Below are positions 1 through 9,083 of a DNA stretch of 64,000 nucleotides, one piece after another. How positions within the stretch are numbered: position 1 is the stretch's first letter; each line of letters starts with the position of its first letter. Where the stretch lies: positions 434,001 to 498,000 of the forward strand of contig JBBJMP010000001.1 of the NCBI GenBank assembly GCA_037718865.1, written 5' to 3'. Made by a program: the position numbers and the translations under genes. The DNA is from JADCRZ01 sp037718865 (GTDB taxonomy: Bacteria; Bacteroidota; Bacteroidia; Chitinophagales; Chitinophagaceae). The notes beneath the pieces are model-generated. The model worked only from the letters and a program-made list of their open reading frames with translations. It did not search any database and was not told the DNA's origin.

Positions 1-33
1 ACTCATCACCATAACTCATCATTAATACCTCCA
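1..33. repeat. Arm of ATGAGTGATG-type intergenic repeat
   Basis: The window opens with short repeated units related to ACTCATCA/ATAACTCATCATTA. These match the complementary arm of the element at 27170-27277, so this is probably the right half of an inverted repeat cut by the window edge. Confidence 0.4.
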
Positions 34-67
34 ATTTCCTTAGGTTTGTTGTACCAAATTTTTGAAT

Positions 68-2305
68 ATGAAAACAATGAATGCGTGTTTAGCACCATCC
101 ATGGAACGCCTAGCCCCGCAAACTGTCACTGCAAAAAGATATCCGGCTAAACACCTGATCGTAACGGTGTTGTTAACCATAACCCTGTTTAAGGGATTTG
201 CGGATGAAGGCATGTGGCTTCCGACCTTACTGGGTCAGCAGGTGTATAACGACATGGTAAAAAAAGGCCTGAAGCTAACAAAGGAACAACTATACAGCAT
301 GAACAAGGCATCACTGAAAGATGCGATCGTGATATTTGGCGGCGGTTGTACCGGCGAAATGGTGAGCAATGAGGGCTTAATCTTCACCAATCACCATTGT
401 GGCTATGGCGCTATAACAACTGCCAGTTCAGTAGAACATAATTATTTGAAAGACGGCTTTTACGCCCCTAGAAAGACTGATGAAATTCCCTCCCGGACCC
501 TAAGCGTACAATTTTTGCTGAGAATTGAAGATGTTACCCGGGAAATTGATTCAGCGTTGACAGGCCTGAACGGGGATGAAAGATCGAAGAAGTTGTCTGA
601 GACGGTTGTAGCCATCAATCAGAAATATTCAGATTCCCTGCAACGCATTGAAGCCAGGGTAAGTGCCATGTTTAAAGCGAACCAGTTTTTGGTATTTATT
701 TACCAGCGGTATAATGATGTTCGCCTGGTTGGCGCCCCGCCTGAAAGCATTGGAAAATTTGGCGCAGACACGGATAATTGGGAATGGCCCCGGCATACAG
801 GCGACTTTTCCGTATTCAGGGTATATGCCTCTAAAGAAGGTAAACCGGCGGATTACAATACAGAGAATATACCCTTAAAGCCTAAATACTTTTTACCCGT
901 TTCAATCAGGGGAATCAAAGACGGCGACTATGCCATGATCTACGGTTATCCCGGAGGAACCAACCGGTATGAAACATCGTACGGGGTGAAATTAGCCACC
1001 GATATCAGTAATCCTGCACTGGTAAACCTTCGTGACGTAAGGTTAAAATCCATGTTCGAGGAAATGAAAAAAGACCCTTCAGTAAAATTACAGTTGGCCC
1101 CGGATTACGCCAGTGTGGCCAACTACTGGAAATTTTTCGATGGGGAAACCAAACAGCTGCTTAAATACCGTATCTACGACCGGAAGCAAAAAGAAGAACA
1201 GGTCTTTCAGCAATGGGCCAAAGGCAAGCCGGAGTATGAAAATCTCTTTACAGAATGGGCCAAAGTATATGAGACATGGAGGCCTTATGCCAAACATCGG
1301 CAATATATAAACGAAGGCATCCTGGGATCTCCCCTGGCGGCTTTTGCCGCCTCTTTACTCCAGGTGGAAAGAGTTTTGATCAGCACCGGCGTAAAACCCG
1401 AAGATGCCAAAAAAGCCCTCGACGATGCCAACGCCCGCCGCAAGTCTTTCCTGGAATCCGAAAACAAAGTGTCTGATCAGCGTATCCTGGCAGCTACCGC
1501 CATGATGTTTAACAATGATATCGACAACAGTCAGTGGCCCATCGGATTTTATCAAAGCATAAAAAACAATTACGGCGACCTTAAAGACCCGGCTACCTAT
1601 ACTAAATGGGCAGCAGATGTATTTAAAACAACCATGATACTGGATGATGCAAAATGGAATGCTTTCATCGCCAATCCAAACGGCATCGTGTTGCAGAATG
1701 ACATGGCGTTTACATACGCCAGCGCCTTTATTAAAAATTATTCTACCAAATATCTTCCGCTTTACCAGCAATTCAACGCACGCAATAATGAATTGGGAAG
1801 GTTATACCTGAAAGGCATCATGCAGATGAACCCAGGCAAGATCATGTACCCGGATGCTAACTTCACCATGCGCGTAAGCTACGGCAGTGTCAAAAGTTAT
1901 CAACCCCGTGATGCTGTGAAGTACGACTACGTATGTGCCATGAAGGGCATGCTTGAAAAATATATTCCTGGCGATTATGAATTTGACCTGCCTTCCAAAC
2001 TACTCGACCTGGCAGCTAAAAAAGACTTTGGTCAATACCTGGACAAGCAACGCAATGACCTCGTGATCTCTTTTATTACAACCAATGACATTACAGGCGG
2101 CAACTCCGGATCACCGGTCATTAACGGCAACGGTGAGCTCATCGGACTCGCCTTCGACGGAAATTATGAGGCCCTAAGCCATAAACTTGCTTTTGATAAA
2201 GACCTTAACCGCACCATTTGTGTGGACGTCAGGTATGTATTGTGGTGCATTGATAAGCTGGGAGGGGCAACGAATATCATTACCGAATTGAAACTGGTGA
2301 AATAA
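68..2305 (+). CDS. S46 family serine dipeptidyl-peptidase (DPP7-like)
   Basis: This is a periplasmic serine exopeptidase that removes dipeptides from peptide N-termini, used by Bacteroidota to feed on peptides. The start chosen is the ATG at 68, two codons inside a TTG-initiated frame. A hydrophobic segment (residues ~30-44) acts as signal peptide, although its n-region is unusually long. The catalytic His lies in TNHHCGY (~residue 110), the Asp region in TDNWEWPRHTGDF, and the Ser in GGNSGSP (~residue 680). The residue 18 after that Ser is Gly, in the context AFDGNYE. From family knowledge Gly here goes with DPP7-type specificity for hydrophobic P1 residues, whereas DPP11 has Arg. The length (~745 aa) is typical of S46. 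The family is certain; the substrate class is inferred. Confidence 0.93.
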   Translation: MKTMNACLAPSMERLAPQTVTAKRYPAKHLIVTVLLTITLFKGFADEGMWLPTLLGQQVYNDMVKKGLKLTKEQLYSMNKASLKDAIVIFGGGCTGEMVSNEGLIFTNHHCGYGAITTASSVEHNYLKDGFYAPRKTDEIPSRTLSVQFLLRIEDVTREIDSALTGLNGDERSKKLSETVVAINQKYSDSLQRIEARVSAMFKANQFLVFIYQRYNDVRLVGAPPESIGKFGADTDNWEWPRHTGDFSVFRVYASKEGKPADYNTENIPLKPKYFLPVSIRGIKDGDYAMIYGYPGGTNRYETSYGVKLATDISNPALVNLRDVRLKSMFEEMKKDPSVKLQLAPDYASVANYWKFFDGETKQLLKYRIYDRKQKEEQVFQQWAKGKPEYENLFTEWAKVYETWRPYAKHRQYINEGILGSPLAAFAASLLQVERVLISTGVKPEDAKKALDDANARRKSFLESENKVSDQRILAATAMMFNNDIDNSQWPIGFYQSIKNNYGDLKDPATYTKWAADVFKTTMILDDAKWNAFIANPNGIVLQNDMAFTYASAFIKNYSTKYLPLYQQFNARNNELGRLYLKGIMQMNPGKIMYPDANFTMRVSYGSVKSYQPRDAVKYDYVCAMKGMLEKYIPGDYEFDLPSKLLDLAAKKDFGQYLDKQRNDLVISFITTNDITGGNSGSPVINGNGELIGLAFDGNYEALSHKLAFDKDLNRTICVDVRYVLWCIDKLGGATNIITELKLVK

Positions 2306-2442
2306 GCAGTCGGGAATTGGAAGTCGGAAGTGGCCTTAGCATAAATCAACTCCCAATTCCGACTCCTGACTCACGACTCCGAACCTCGACTCCCGACTTC
2401 CGACTCCGAACCCCGAACCTCCAACCCCGAATTTGCTCATCT
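2306..2442. repeat. GTCGGAA-type inverted/direct repeat block
   Basis: The space between the S46 peptidase and the NYN gene is filled by short units. GTCGGGA/GTCGGAA units lie at 2308-2331, and their complements TCCCGAC/TTCCGAC repeat about eight times at 2348-2430, making an imperfect inverted repeat with internal direct repeats. The related unit recurs at 53151-53193. Confidence 0.7.
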
Positions 2443-3198
2443 ATGAACAAAACAAATAAGATCGCTTTACTGGTAGATGGCGACAACGCCCAGCCTAAAT
2501 TACTCAGCCTGATTTTGGAAGAGGCTTCAAAATACGGCAAGGTAACCGTCAGACGTGTATACGGTGACTGGACGACCCCTCAGATGAATACCTGGAAAAG
2601 CCTGCTTAATGAGATGGCATTTAACCCTATTCAGAAATTTTCTTATACTACTGGTAAAAATTCCACCGACAGTGCGCTCATCATAGATGCCATGGACATC
2701 CTGCATGATAACCTGGTTGACGGTTTTTGTATCGTTTCCAGTGACAGCGACTATACTGGACTGGCCAAGAGAATTAGGGAAGAAGGAATATTCGTTATGG
2801 GTATCGGCGAAAAGAAGACGCCAAACGCCTTTGTAAAATCATGTGAGATTTTCACCTACAGCGAGAACCTGGACATCGTTGAAGTACCCGATGTGCCTGA
2901 GGTTTCACCGGTAAGGAGGGACAAACCTGCTAAGAAGTCGGGTCCGAACGAAAAGGCGAGGGTTCCTGTTGACCTGAACCTGATCAACAGGGCTTTTGAC
3001 ATGTCTGCCAACGAAAGTAATGAAGTTAATATCTCAACCTTAGGACTTAACCTTCGTAAACTCGACCCAAGTTTCGATAGCAGGACATACGGTTATAAAA
3101 CGCTTACCAGCTTGTTCGCTAACCTTCGCGGATTTGAACTGGTAGACAATCTTGTAAACGGAAGGAATCACCCGGTTCTAAAACGCAAATCGCAGTGA
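2443..3198 (+). CDS. NYN domain RNase-like protein with OST-HTH/LOTUS domain
   Basis: This 251-residue protein has an N-terminal NYN (PIN-like, LabA/DUF88) domain at ~1-150 followed by an OST-HTH/LOTUS winged helix at ~170-250. The start is the ATG at 2443, where the protein begins MNKTNKIALLVDGDNAQPK; the frame is open further upstream but only through repeat DNA. Acidic metal-binding residues are visible in LLVDGDNAQ, STDSALIIDAMD and IVSSDSDYTGLAKRI, the expected pattern of an active metal-dependent nuclease. LOTUS domains bind RNA, so a role in RNA processing or decay is likely. The gene converges on the CHAT gene with only 19 bp between their ends. Confidence 0.88.
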   Translation: MNKTNKIALLVDGDNAQPKLLSLILEEASKYGKVTVRRVYGDWTTPQMNTWKSLLNEMAFNPIQKFSYTTGKNSTDSALIIDAMDILHDNLVDGFCIVSSDSDYTGLAKRIREEGIFVMGIGEKKTPNAFVKSCEIFTYSENLDIVEVPDVPEVSPVRRDKPAKKSGPNEKARVPVDLNLINRAFDMSANESNEVNISTLGLNLRKLDPSFDSRTYGYKTLTSLFANLRGFELVDNLVNGRNHPVLKRKSQ

Positions 3199-3217
3199 TG
3201 AGCTTACATGAATGTAA

Positions 3218-4456
3218 TTACTCCACCAGAATAAAAGCTGCCCAGAAATAAGGCGGGTATTTTTCTTTCATTTTTAGTTGAGCCCTGCGCAAGGCCTCTC
3301 TGGTTGTTTGCCCATCAAGCCAGTTGCTGTAAAACACGGTCATTAATTCTACCGTTGCTTCATCCGGCACCTTCCACAAACTGATGATCATCTGTTTTAC
3401 GCCTGCCAGCTTGAAGGCTCGCTGCAGGCCTATTACGCCTTCATTGCCCTGCAGGTCTCCCAGCGCCGTTTCGCACGCGCTTAATACCACCAGGTCCGTA
3501 TTACTCAGGTCCAGCTGGGCAATCTCGTAGGCAGTTAGGATGCCATCCTCTGTGCCCTTGATCGTCTCGCCTCCCTTCCAGGTTTGGTTGCCCCCGGCAA
3601 GCACCAGCCCGCTTCTGAACATGGGATTCTGCTGGACAGTGAATGCATTGCCGCCTTTATTTAAATCAACGTTTGAAGGATTACTTTTGGCTACAGGCAG
3701 GAAAAAACCATGGGTGGCCAGGTGCAGCAACTTCGGACTTTTACCATCCAAAGCCTTGAAGCCTTGCTCCGTGGCCGCGCTGCCACTGAAAGCAGTGGTG
3801 TTGATGGCGGCAGTTGCAGCATTGATGAAATAGCGGGCTCTATTTCCCAATCCTTCTTTAGCGCCTGCTTTAAGTAACAGATCAAACATGTCCCATTGTC
3901 TTAGCTCGGCAGCATTGATTAATGCAGTGCCATTGCCTTGTTCATCAATAGTATTCACATTTACACCTCTCTTCAAAAGATATAAAACAATATCTTTTTG
4001 CCAAAAGCGTAATGCACAGGATAAAACTAATCTCCCATCATTTTTTCTTGTCCGGGGATTATACTCCATGGCGTTAAGTGGTAGTTTTAATCGATCAACC
4101 AGGTAAGTAAACACTTTTAGTTTTCCACCTCTGGCCGCAACGGACAACATGTTGCCATACTGATCCCTTTTTCCATAAATCACTCCGGAATCTGGAGCTA
4201 ATGCGCCTTTATATACCAAGGCCCTTACAATAGGAAGATCGCAATGAAAAACCGCCCACATTAAGGCATTGGCTCCATTGCTGTCTACTGCGTTAATGTC
4301 AGCCGTGCTTTTTTCCCATTTCTGTACTGAAACTAGATCGCAAGTTTTTATCGCCTTCATTAAAGCACTATCTATTTGTGCTCTTGAATGCAGGCTTGTT
4401 GCCAAGGCAGTCAGTACGATGAAAAGGCGAAGCAACCTGCGAATGCCGGTTTTCAT
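3218..4456 (-). CDS. Secreted ankyrin-repeat / CHAT protease-like fusion
   Basis: This 412-residue protein has a signal peptide (residues ~1-27, ending SRAQ), four to five ankyrin-like repeats (~30-200), and a C-terminal CHAT (caspase-like) domain (~220-412). The CHAT dyad is intact: His249 in LLHLATHGFF and Cys328 in VVLSACETALGD. CHAT proteins of this phylum usually carry TPR repeats, so the ankyrin front end is unusual. The CHAT part is also shorter than the usual ~300 residues, as if its N-terminal third was replaced at the join near residues 200-225. The likely location is periplasm or cell surface. The substrate is unknown and no partner gene is adjacent. Confidence 0.85.
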   Translation of the reverse strand: MKTGIRRLLRLFIVLTALATSLHSRAQIDSALMKAIKTCDLVSVQKWEKSTADINAVDSNGANALMWAVFHCDLPIVRALVYKGALAPDSGVIYGKRDQYGNMLSVAARGGKLKVFTYLVDRLKLPLNAMEYNPRTRKNDGRLVLSCALRFWQKDIVLYLLKRGVNVNTIDEQGNGTALINAAELRQWDMFDLLLKAGAKEGLGNRARYFINAATAAINTTAFSGSAATEQGFKALDGKSPKLLHLATHGFFLPVAKSNPSNVDLNKGGNAFTVQQNPMFRSGLVLAGGNQTWKGGETIKGTEDGILTAYEIAQLDLSNTDLVVLSACETALGDLQGNEGVIGLQRAFKLAGVKQMIISLWKVPDEATVELMTVFYSNWLDGQTTREALRRAQLKMKEKYPPYFWAAFILVE

Positions 4457-4541
4457 GTGAAAACTAGATGAAGGTGAAATGATCTATTATATAAGATAGT
4501 CACAAACTTTGTTACCTCAAAATCGGAGGAAACCTTCTCAA

Positions 4542-5156
4542 TTACTCAGCCGGAACGTTATCCTTCCATTGCCATAAATGCATACAGGCATACGTACGGT
4601 AAGGTTTCCACTTTTTTGATATCCGCAACATGTTTTCCCTGAAAGCTTGTTTGTCAGACCTGTCCAGCTTATATAACCGGATCATGGCGTTCTGGATACC
4701 GAGGTCATCAACGGCAAATACATCTTCCCTTCCCAGTGTAAACATCAGCAACATTTCCACCGTCCATTTTCCAACGCCTTTTATCCGGGTAAGCGATTCA
4801 GTGATCTCTTCATTACTCATCTTTTCCAGCCTTTCCACCTCCATGCCCTGCTCCAGGGCATACGTTGACACATTAAGCACATAATTCGTTTTTGCATTGG
4901 AGAGCCCGATGGCCCGGAGTGTATCGAATGGTGTGGCTGCGATTTGTTTAGGGGTAGGCTCCTCTCCTTCATACAGGTTTAAAAAGCGCTGGTAGATCAC
5001 CGTTGCTACCTTGGTAGACAATTGCTGGCCCATGATAGCCCGGCACAAACGGAGATAAATTTTCGAATGCTGAACCAGTTGGAGCGGTTGCTGCTGATCT
5101 ATGATCTTTATTAGTTTTTTATCTTTTGATAAATGGAGAAGATAAGAGCTGGTCAT
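4542..5156 (-). CDS. DNA-3-methyladenine glycosylase (AlkA-like, HhH-GPD)
   Basis: This base-excision repair glycosylase removes alkylated bases such as 3-methyladenine. The 204-residue protein is the HhH-GPD core without the AlkA N-terminal domain. It shows the entry motif IMGQQLSTKVA, the helix-hairpin-helix LTRIKGVGKWTVEMLLMF, and the catalytic Asp in FAVDDLGIQNA. It is encoded on the same strand as cysS, but 134 bp of repeat DNA separates them, so co-transcription is uncertain. The family is clear; the exact lesion range cannot be read from the sequence. Confidence 0.9.
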   Translation of the reverse strand: MTSSYLLHLSKDKKLIKIIDQQQPLQLVQHSKIYLRLCRAIMGQQLSTKVATVIYQRFLNLYEGEEPTPKQIAATPFDTLRAIGLSNAKTNYVLNVSTYALEQGMEVERLEKMSNEEITESLTRIKGVGKWTVEMLLMFTLGREDVFAVDDLGIQNAMIRLYKLDRSDKQAFRENMLRISKKWKPYRTYACMHLWQWKDNVPAE

Positions 5157-5176
5157 GGATTAGTTGCGGGTTAATC

Positions 5177-5260
5177 GTTTAAAGTTTAAAGTTTAAGGCT
5201 TTCTCAAACAGGTGATTTCGCTGTCTATGGCGTACAATCTAAGAACTTTAAACCTCAAAC
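5177..5260. repeat. TTTAAAG-type inverted repeat
   Basis: GTTTAAAGTTTAAAG units at 5177-5199 are matched by ACTTTAAACCTCAAAC at 5243-5260 on the same strand, so the arms can pair. The same family lies at 23465-23549 and 58915-58937. Confidence 0.65.
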
Positions 5261-5290
5261 CCGGCATGGTGGGCTTTTTCAAACAAAATT

Positions 5291-6784
5291 TCATTCAAAC
5301 GTATAGCTCATACCACCATCCTTTTCATCCTTTACCAATATTCCCAAATGCTGCAACCGGTTACGTATCTCATCTGATGTGGCATAGTCCTTCCGGGTTT
5401 TTGCTTCCTTCCGCATGTCAATTACCAGTTCAAGCACTCCATCCAGTACACCGTTTTCATAAAAATTTTCACTGCGCAGTCCCAGTATGTTTTCCAGGTA
5501 ATCACTAAAATATTTTTGCAGCAACACAAATGTGTCTTTGTTCAATTCGCCTGCATTCAACTGCCCGTTTTTGATGGAATTGATAACAGGTACTATCTCG
5601 AAGAGGTTTGCCAGCACTTTTGCCGTATTAAAATCATCGTTCATAAATTCATCAAGCTGCAACAAACCTTTTTTGAGTTTATCATCCAGCTCCCGGTTCA
5701 GGTCCATTGTTTTGTCGGGATAAATTAATTTCTTTACTATTTCATAAGATTCCCATAAGCGCTTCAGGCCTTTTTCCGCGGCTTGCAACGCCTCATTACT
5801 GAAATCCAGCGTGCTGCTATAATGCGTTTGTAAAATAAAGAAACGGATGGTCATGGGCGAATAGGGCTGTTTCAGAAGAGGATGATTACCGCTGAACATT
5901 TCAGTTAGTTTGATCTGGTTATTATAGCTCTTGCCCATTTTCTTTCCATTCACCGTGATCATATTATTGTAGATCCAGTAACGGGCCGGGATTTCCTGGT
6001 TGCAGATCGTGCTTTGAGCGATCTCGCTTTCATGATGAGGGAACTGCAGGTCCATTCCACCCCCATGAATATCAAATTGCTTTCCCAGGTATTTAGTGGC
6101 CATGGCAGAGCATTCAATATGCCAGCCCGGAAATCCTTCCCCCCACGGACTGTTCCAGCGCATGATGTGTTCAGGAGGCGCGGCCTTCCAGAGAGCGAAA
6201 TCCTGCTTGTTCCTTTTTTCTTCCTGCCCCTCCAGATCCCGTGTAGTTTCACGCATCTCATCCATGATTCTTCCACTTAGTTTTCCATAGGGATATTTTT
6301 CCGCATATCTCCTGACGTCAAAGTATACGGAGCCATCGACCTCATAGGCATATCCTTCACCAATAATGGTATTGATCATATCAAGCTGCTCAACAATATG
6401 CCCTGTAGCTGTAGGTTCAATGTTAGGATCAAGGTTATTAAATTGACGCATGGCCCAATGAAACAGGTTGGTGTATTTCTGAACCAGTTCCATAGGCTCT
6501 AACTTTTCAATCACCGCTTTTTTAGAGATCTTGTCCTCTGCCTCTCTTCCTTCTTCTTCAAAATGACCTGCATCGGTAATATTGCGGACATACCTTACCT
6601 TATAACCCAAATGCCGGAGGTACCGGTTTATAAAATCAAAAGTAATGTAGGGACGGGCATGGCCCAGATGACTTTCACCGCTAACCGTTGGTCCGCAAAC
6701 ATACAAACCCACATGCCCCGGTGTTATAGAGCTGAATATTTCTTTTTTTCGCGTGTAGGAATTGAAAACGTGTAGATCGTTCAT
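5291..6784 (-). CDS. cysS: Cysteinyl-tRNA synthetase
   Basis: This class I aminoacyl-tRNA synthetase charges tRNA-Cys. The 497-residue length is normal. The HIGH-type motif is HLGHARPY, just after YVCGPTVSGES, whose Cys is a zinc ligand. The other zinc ligands fall in HIECSAMA and HHESEIAQ. The KMSKS-type motif is KKMGKSYNN (~residue 280). The C-terminal helical and anticodon-binding region is complete. The start is the ATG at 6784, giving MNDLHVFNSYTRKKE, the usual beginning for this family. Confidence 0.97.
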   Translation of the reverse strand: MNDLHVFNSYTRKKEIFSSITPGHVGLYVCGPTVSGESHLGHARPYITFDFINRYLRHLGYKVRYVRNITDAGHFEEEGREAEDKISKKAVIEKLEPMELVQKYTNLFHWAMRQFNNLDPNIEPTATGHIVEQLDMINTIIGEGYAYEVDGSVYFDVRRYAEKYPYGKLSGRIMDEMRETTRDLEGQEEKRNKQDFALWKAAPPEHIMRWNSPWGEGFPGWHIECSAMATKYLGKQFDIHGGGMDLQFPHHESEIAQSTICNQEIPARYWIYNNMITVNGKKMGKSYNNQIKLTEMFSGNHPLLKQPYSPMTIRFFILQTHYSSTLDFSNEALQAAEKGLKRLWESYEIVKKLIYPDKTMDLNRELDDKLKKGLLQLDEFMNDDFNTAKVLANLFEIVPVINSIKNGQLNAGELNKDTFVLLQKYFSDYLENILGLRSENFYENGVLDGVLELVIDMRKEAKTRKDYATSDEIRNRLQHLGILVKDEKDGGMSYTFE

Positions 6785-6910
6785 AACTATAAATTATTCT
6801 TGCATATACTTATATGATGGGCGGCTGTAACTTACCCCGCAGGAATGCAAATATAGATTTTCATAGCGGAAGAGAATCCGCATGCAGATAACGAGGAAAG
6901 AAGAATGGAT

Positions 6911-8050
6911 TCAGGGAAAGGCAAAGTCTGCAATTAGCGGTAAATGGTCAGAGTAAGGAAGCCTGGTTTTATTATATTGCAATAAGGCCAGGCCTTTGTC
7001 AGCCAGGATATAGTCAATGCGTAGGGTCGGTGAAATGCCTACAAAGGTTCTGCCCAGGCCAAAGCCTTTTTTAACGAAAACGTCCTGCCTGTCAGCCTTG
7101 ATGGTAAAATACGTATACGAATTTGGGACATCGTTAAAATCGCCACAGATGATTTCCGGGTAGGGACTTTTATCCAACTGCTCTTTGACAATTACTGCCT
7201 GGCGGCTTCTTACACTGTAAGACCGTTTAAATTTAGCGATGATTCCTTTACTAACTTCAACGATGCTATCCGTATCATCAGCTCTTTTGATATGGCTGAT
7301 ATTGCGATAATCGTCATCTGTAAACCTGAAAGACTGCAGGTGGGTAGTATATACGTTTATGCGTTTTCCGTTGACATCTATGGTAGCCCGGATCAGGCTT
7401 TCCCCAGGTTTTCCAGGATCGGAACCTTGATATTGCAAACGAAATGTATCGACAATGGGATAGCGGGAAAATAAGGCCACTCCATGTTCATAAGCCCCGT
7501 TAAAGGTTGCAAAGTCATTGGCGAATATATAATAAGGATAGTTAAGCTGCCGGGTAAAATACGGAATATTCACATCGAATAATTCAGGCATCCTTGACTC
7601 AAAAAATTCCTGTATGCATACAATATCGGGATCCTGACTTTTTATGTATTCAAACATTTTCAGACGGTCACTGGTTCCGCCCTTGGATTGTTTATTCATT
7701 TCATCCCACCGCGATACGTTCCAGGTTAATACACGAAAAGATCCGGCCGGTTTTTTTTTTGAAAAAGAAGGAGATATGTTAAATGCAAAAAGGGCATGTA
7801 TCTGGACCCAGCCTATCAATAATGCCGCCAGGGACAGCAGGGCCCATTTTGACCGGTATAGCAACAAAATGATAAAAAAGATCACCAGTGCAATAGTGAT
7901 AAAAAGAAACCCCACGCCAAGTAAAGCGATGTAGAAATAAGTAACCGGATTGCTATATCCTGCAAGGCAGGCAATGAGGAATATAATAACGGTAACAAAA
8001 TTTGAGATAACAAAAAATTGCCTCGTTATTGTGGATAGAAATCGGGCCAT
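6911..8050 (-). CDS. Membrane-anchored endonuclease/exonuclease/phosphatase family protein
   Basis: Three transmembrane helices (residues ~10-110) are followed by an EEP (exonuclease III / sphingomyelinase-like) domain. Metal and catalytic motifs are present in order: VLTWNVSRWD, DIVCIQEFFES, TTHLQSF, CGDFNDVPNSY, RIDYILAD and YSDHLPLIADF. The domain therefore looks catalytically complete and faces the periplasm. The gene lies 9 bp from the upstream rhomboid gene on the same strand, probably co-transcribed with it. The substrate (nucleic acid or phosphoester) is not determinable here. Confidence 0.88.
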   Translation of the reverse strand: MARFLSTITRQFFVISNFVTVIIFLIACLAGYSNPVTYFYIALLGVGFLFITIALVIFFIILLLYRSKWALLSLAALLIGWVQIHALFAFNISPSFSKKKPAGSFRVLTWNVSRWDEMNKQSKGGTSDRLKMFEYIKSQDPDIVCIQEFFESRMPELFDVNIPYFTRQLNYPYYIFANDFATFNGAYEHGVALFSRYPIVDTFRLQYQGSDPGKPGESLIRATIDVNGKRINVYTTHLQSFRFTDDDYRNISHIKRADDTDSIVEVSKGIIAKFKRSYSVRSRQAVIVKEQLDKSPYPEIICGDFNDVPNSYTYFTIKADRQDVFVKKGFGLGRTFVGISPTLRIDYILADKGLALLQYNKTRLPYSDHLPLIADFAFP

Positions 8051-8059
8051 GTTTACCTT

Positions 8060-8983
8060 TTATAAATCGTCGCCGTTAGCAGCCCGTTTTAAAATATCCC
8101 TTTCTTCATCTGTTAAGAAGTGTATGCCCTTTTGATTTATTTTATCCAGTATTTCGTCGATGCGTTTTTGTGTAACATTAGGAGTTTTTTTAAATGGCGG
8201 GGAAGCCTGTACTTTATAATGCAATTGATCTTTGGGAGATTTTACCTTATTTTTTTTATTGGGATTAAACAAATTATCTACCCAGTCAAACAGGTTATTC
8301 ATCCATTCACTCCAATCGTTACCCTTTCTATGCTGATAGATGAACAAGAAACCCAAAGTAGCTGCGGCTGTATGTGCAATATACTTTCCCGGGTCTCCTA
8401 CAATGCTCGCAAAATCGATAATAACATAAACCAGAGTAAATATCCATAAAGGGATACCTCCATTAATCATAGGAAAGATGCGGTAATCCGGTGATAATGT
8501 AGTGGTAGCCACTGCAACTGCCATAACGGAAGTATTGGCACCCACAAAAAAGGCAAAGGGGAGATTAGGCTGTAAAGAAGGGAAAACATAATAAGCTATT
8601 ATGTAAAACACTGCTCCTGTAAGGCCGCCGTATATATATACAGGAACAAGTTTACGGTTCCCGGCCATATCCTGCAAAATATAACCAAAAGCCCATAGCC
8701 AGAGCATATTGGCAACGATATGAAAAAAGCCTTCATGCGTAAACATGTAAGTAAGCAACGTCCAGGGACGGCTCCCGAATTTGGAGATATCAGCCGGAAG
8801 GGTAAGCCAGTTAAAGATATTCTTATAATAAGCGTCTATATTAAGTGGCGATAGGAGGTAAATAACATAAATAAATTTCAGCAACGCAAACAAAACAGCA
8901 TTTACAATAATCAAGTTTACCAGGGCATTGCCATCCTGACCAAGTGAAATAATATTTCGGCTTTTTTCCTCCCTTACGTTCAT
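8060..8983 (-). CDS. Rhomboid-family membrane protein, probable pseudoprotease
   Basis: This 307-residue protein has about six rhomboid-type membrane helices followed by a ~90-residue cytoplasmic tail ending in a basic/acidic region (DKINQKGIHFLTDEERDIL). The rhomboid Ser motif (GxSx) is replaced: the chain reads FVGANTSVMAV, so Asn (codon at 8534-8536) occupies the catalytic Ser position. The His helix reads IAHTAAATLGF instead of AHLGG. A single G-to-A change would convert an AGT Ser codon to this AAT. The tandem neighbour at 9084-9701 is a canonical rhomboid. It may be an inactive regulator. Family confidence is high; inactivity is inferred. Confidence 0.85.
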   Translation of the reverse strand: MNVREEKSRNIISLGQDGNALVNLIIVNAVLFALLKFIYVIYLLSPLNIDAYYKNIFNWLTLPADISKFGSRPWTLLTYMFTHEGFFHIVANMLWLWAFGYILQDMAGNRKLVPVYIYGGLTGAVFYIIAYYVFPSLQPNLPFAFFVGANTSVMAVAVATTTLSPDYRIFPMINGGIPLWIFTLVYVIIDFASIVGDPGKYIAHTAAATLGFLFIYQHRKGNDWSEWMNNLFDWVDNLFNPNKKNKVKSPKDQLHYKVQASPPFKKTPNVTQKRIDEILDKINQKGIHFLTDEERDILKRAANGDDL

Positions 8984-9083
8984 GTCAATGAAGTTGAAAA
9001 CGTTTCTATTTGCAATTTACAAATAACGTATATATAATGGTTATTATGGGATGCTTAAAAATTCCCCTTTCGATATAAGTCTG

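Noticed and set aside
1355..1771. 138-residue minus-strand frame inside the S46 peptidase
   Set aside because: It is antisense to a well-conserved gene, with no recognisable domain.
2306..2442. N-terminal extension of the NYN protein from 2317
   Set aside because: The added residues are a translation of GTCGGAA repeat DNA; the family start fits the ATG at 2443.
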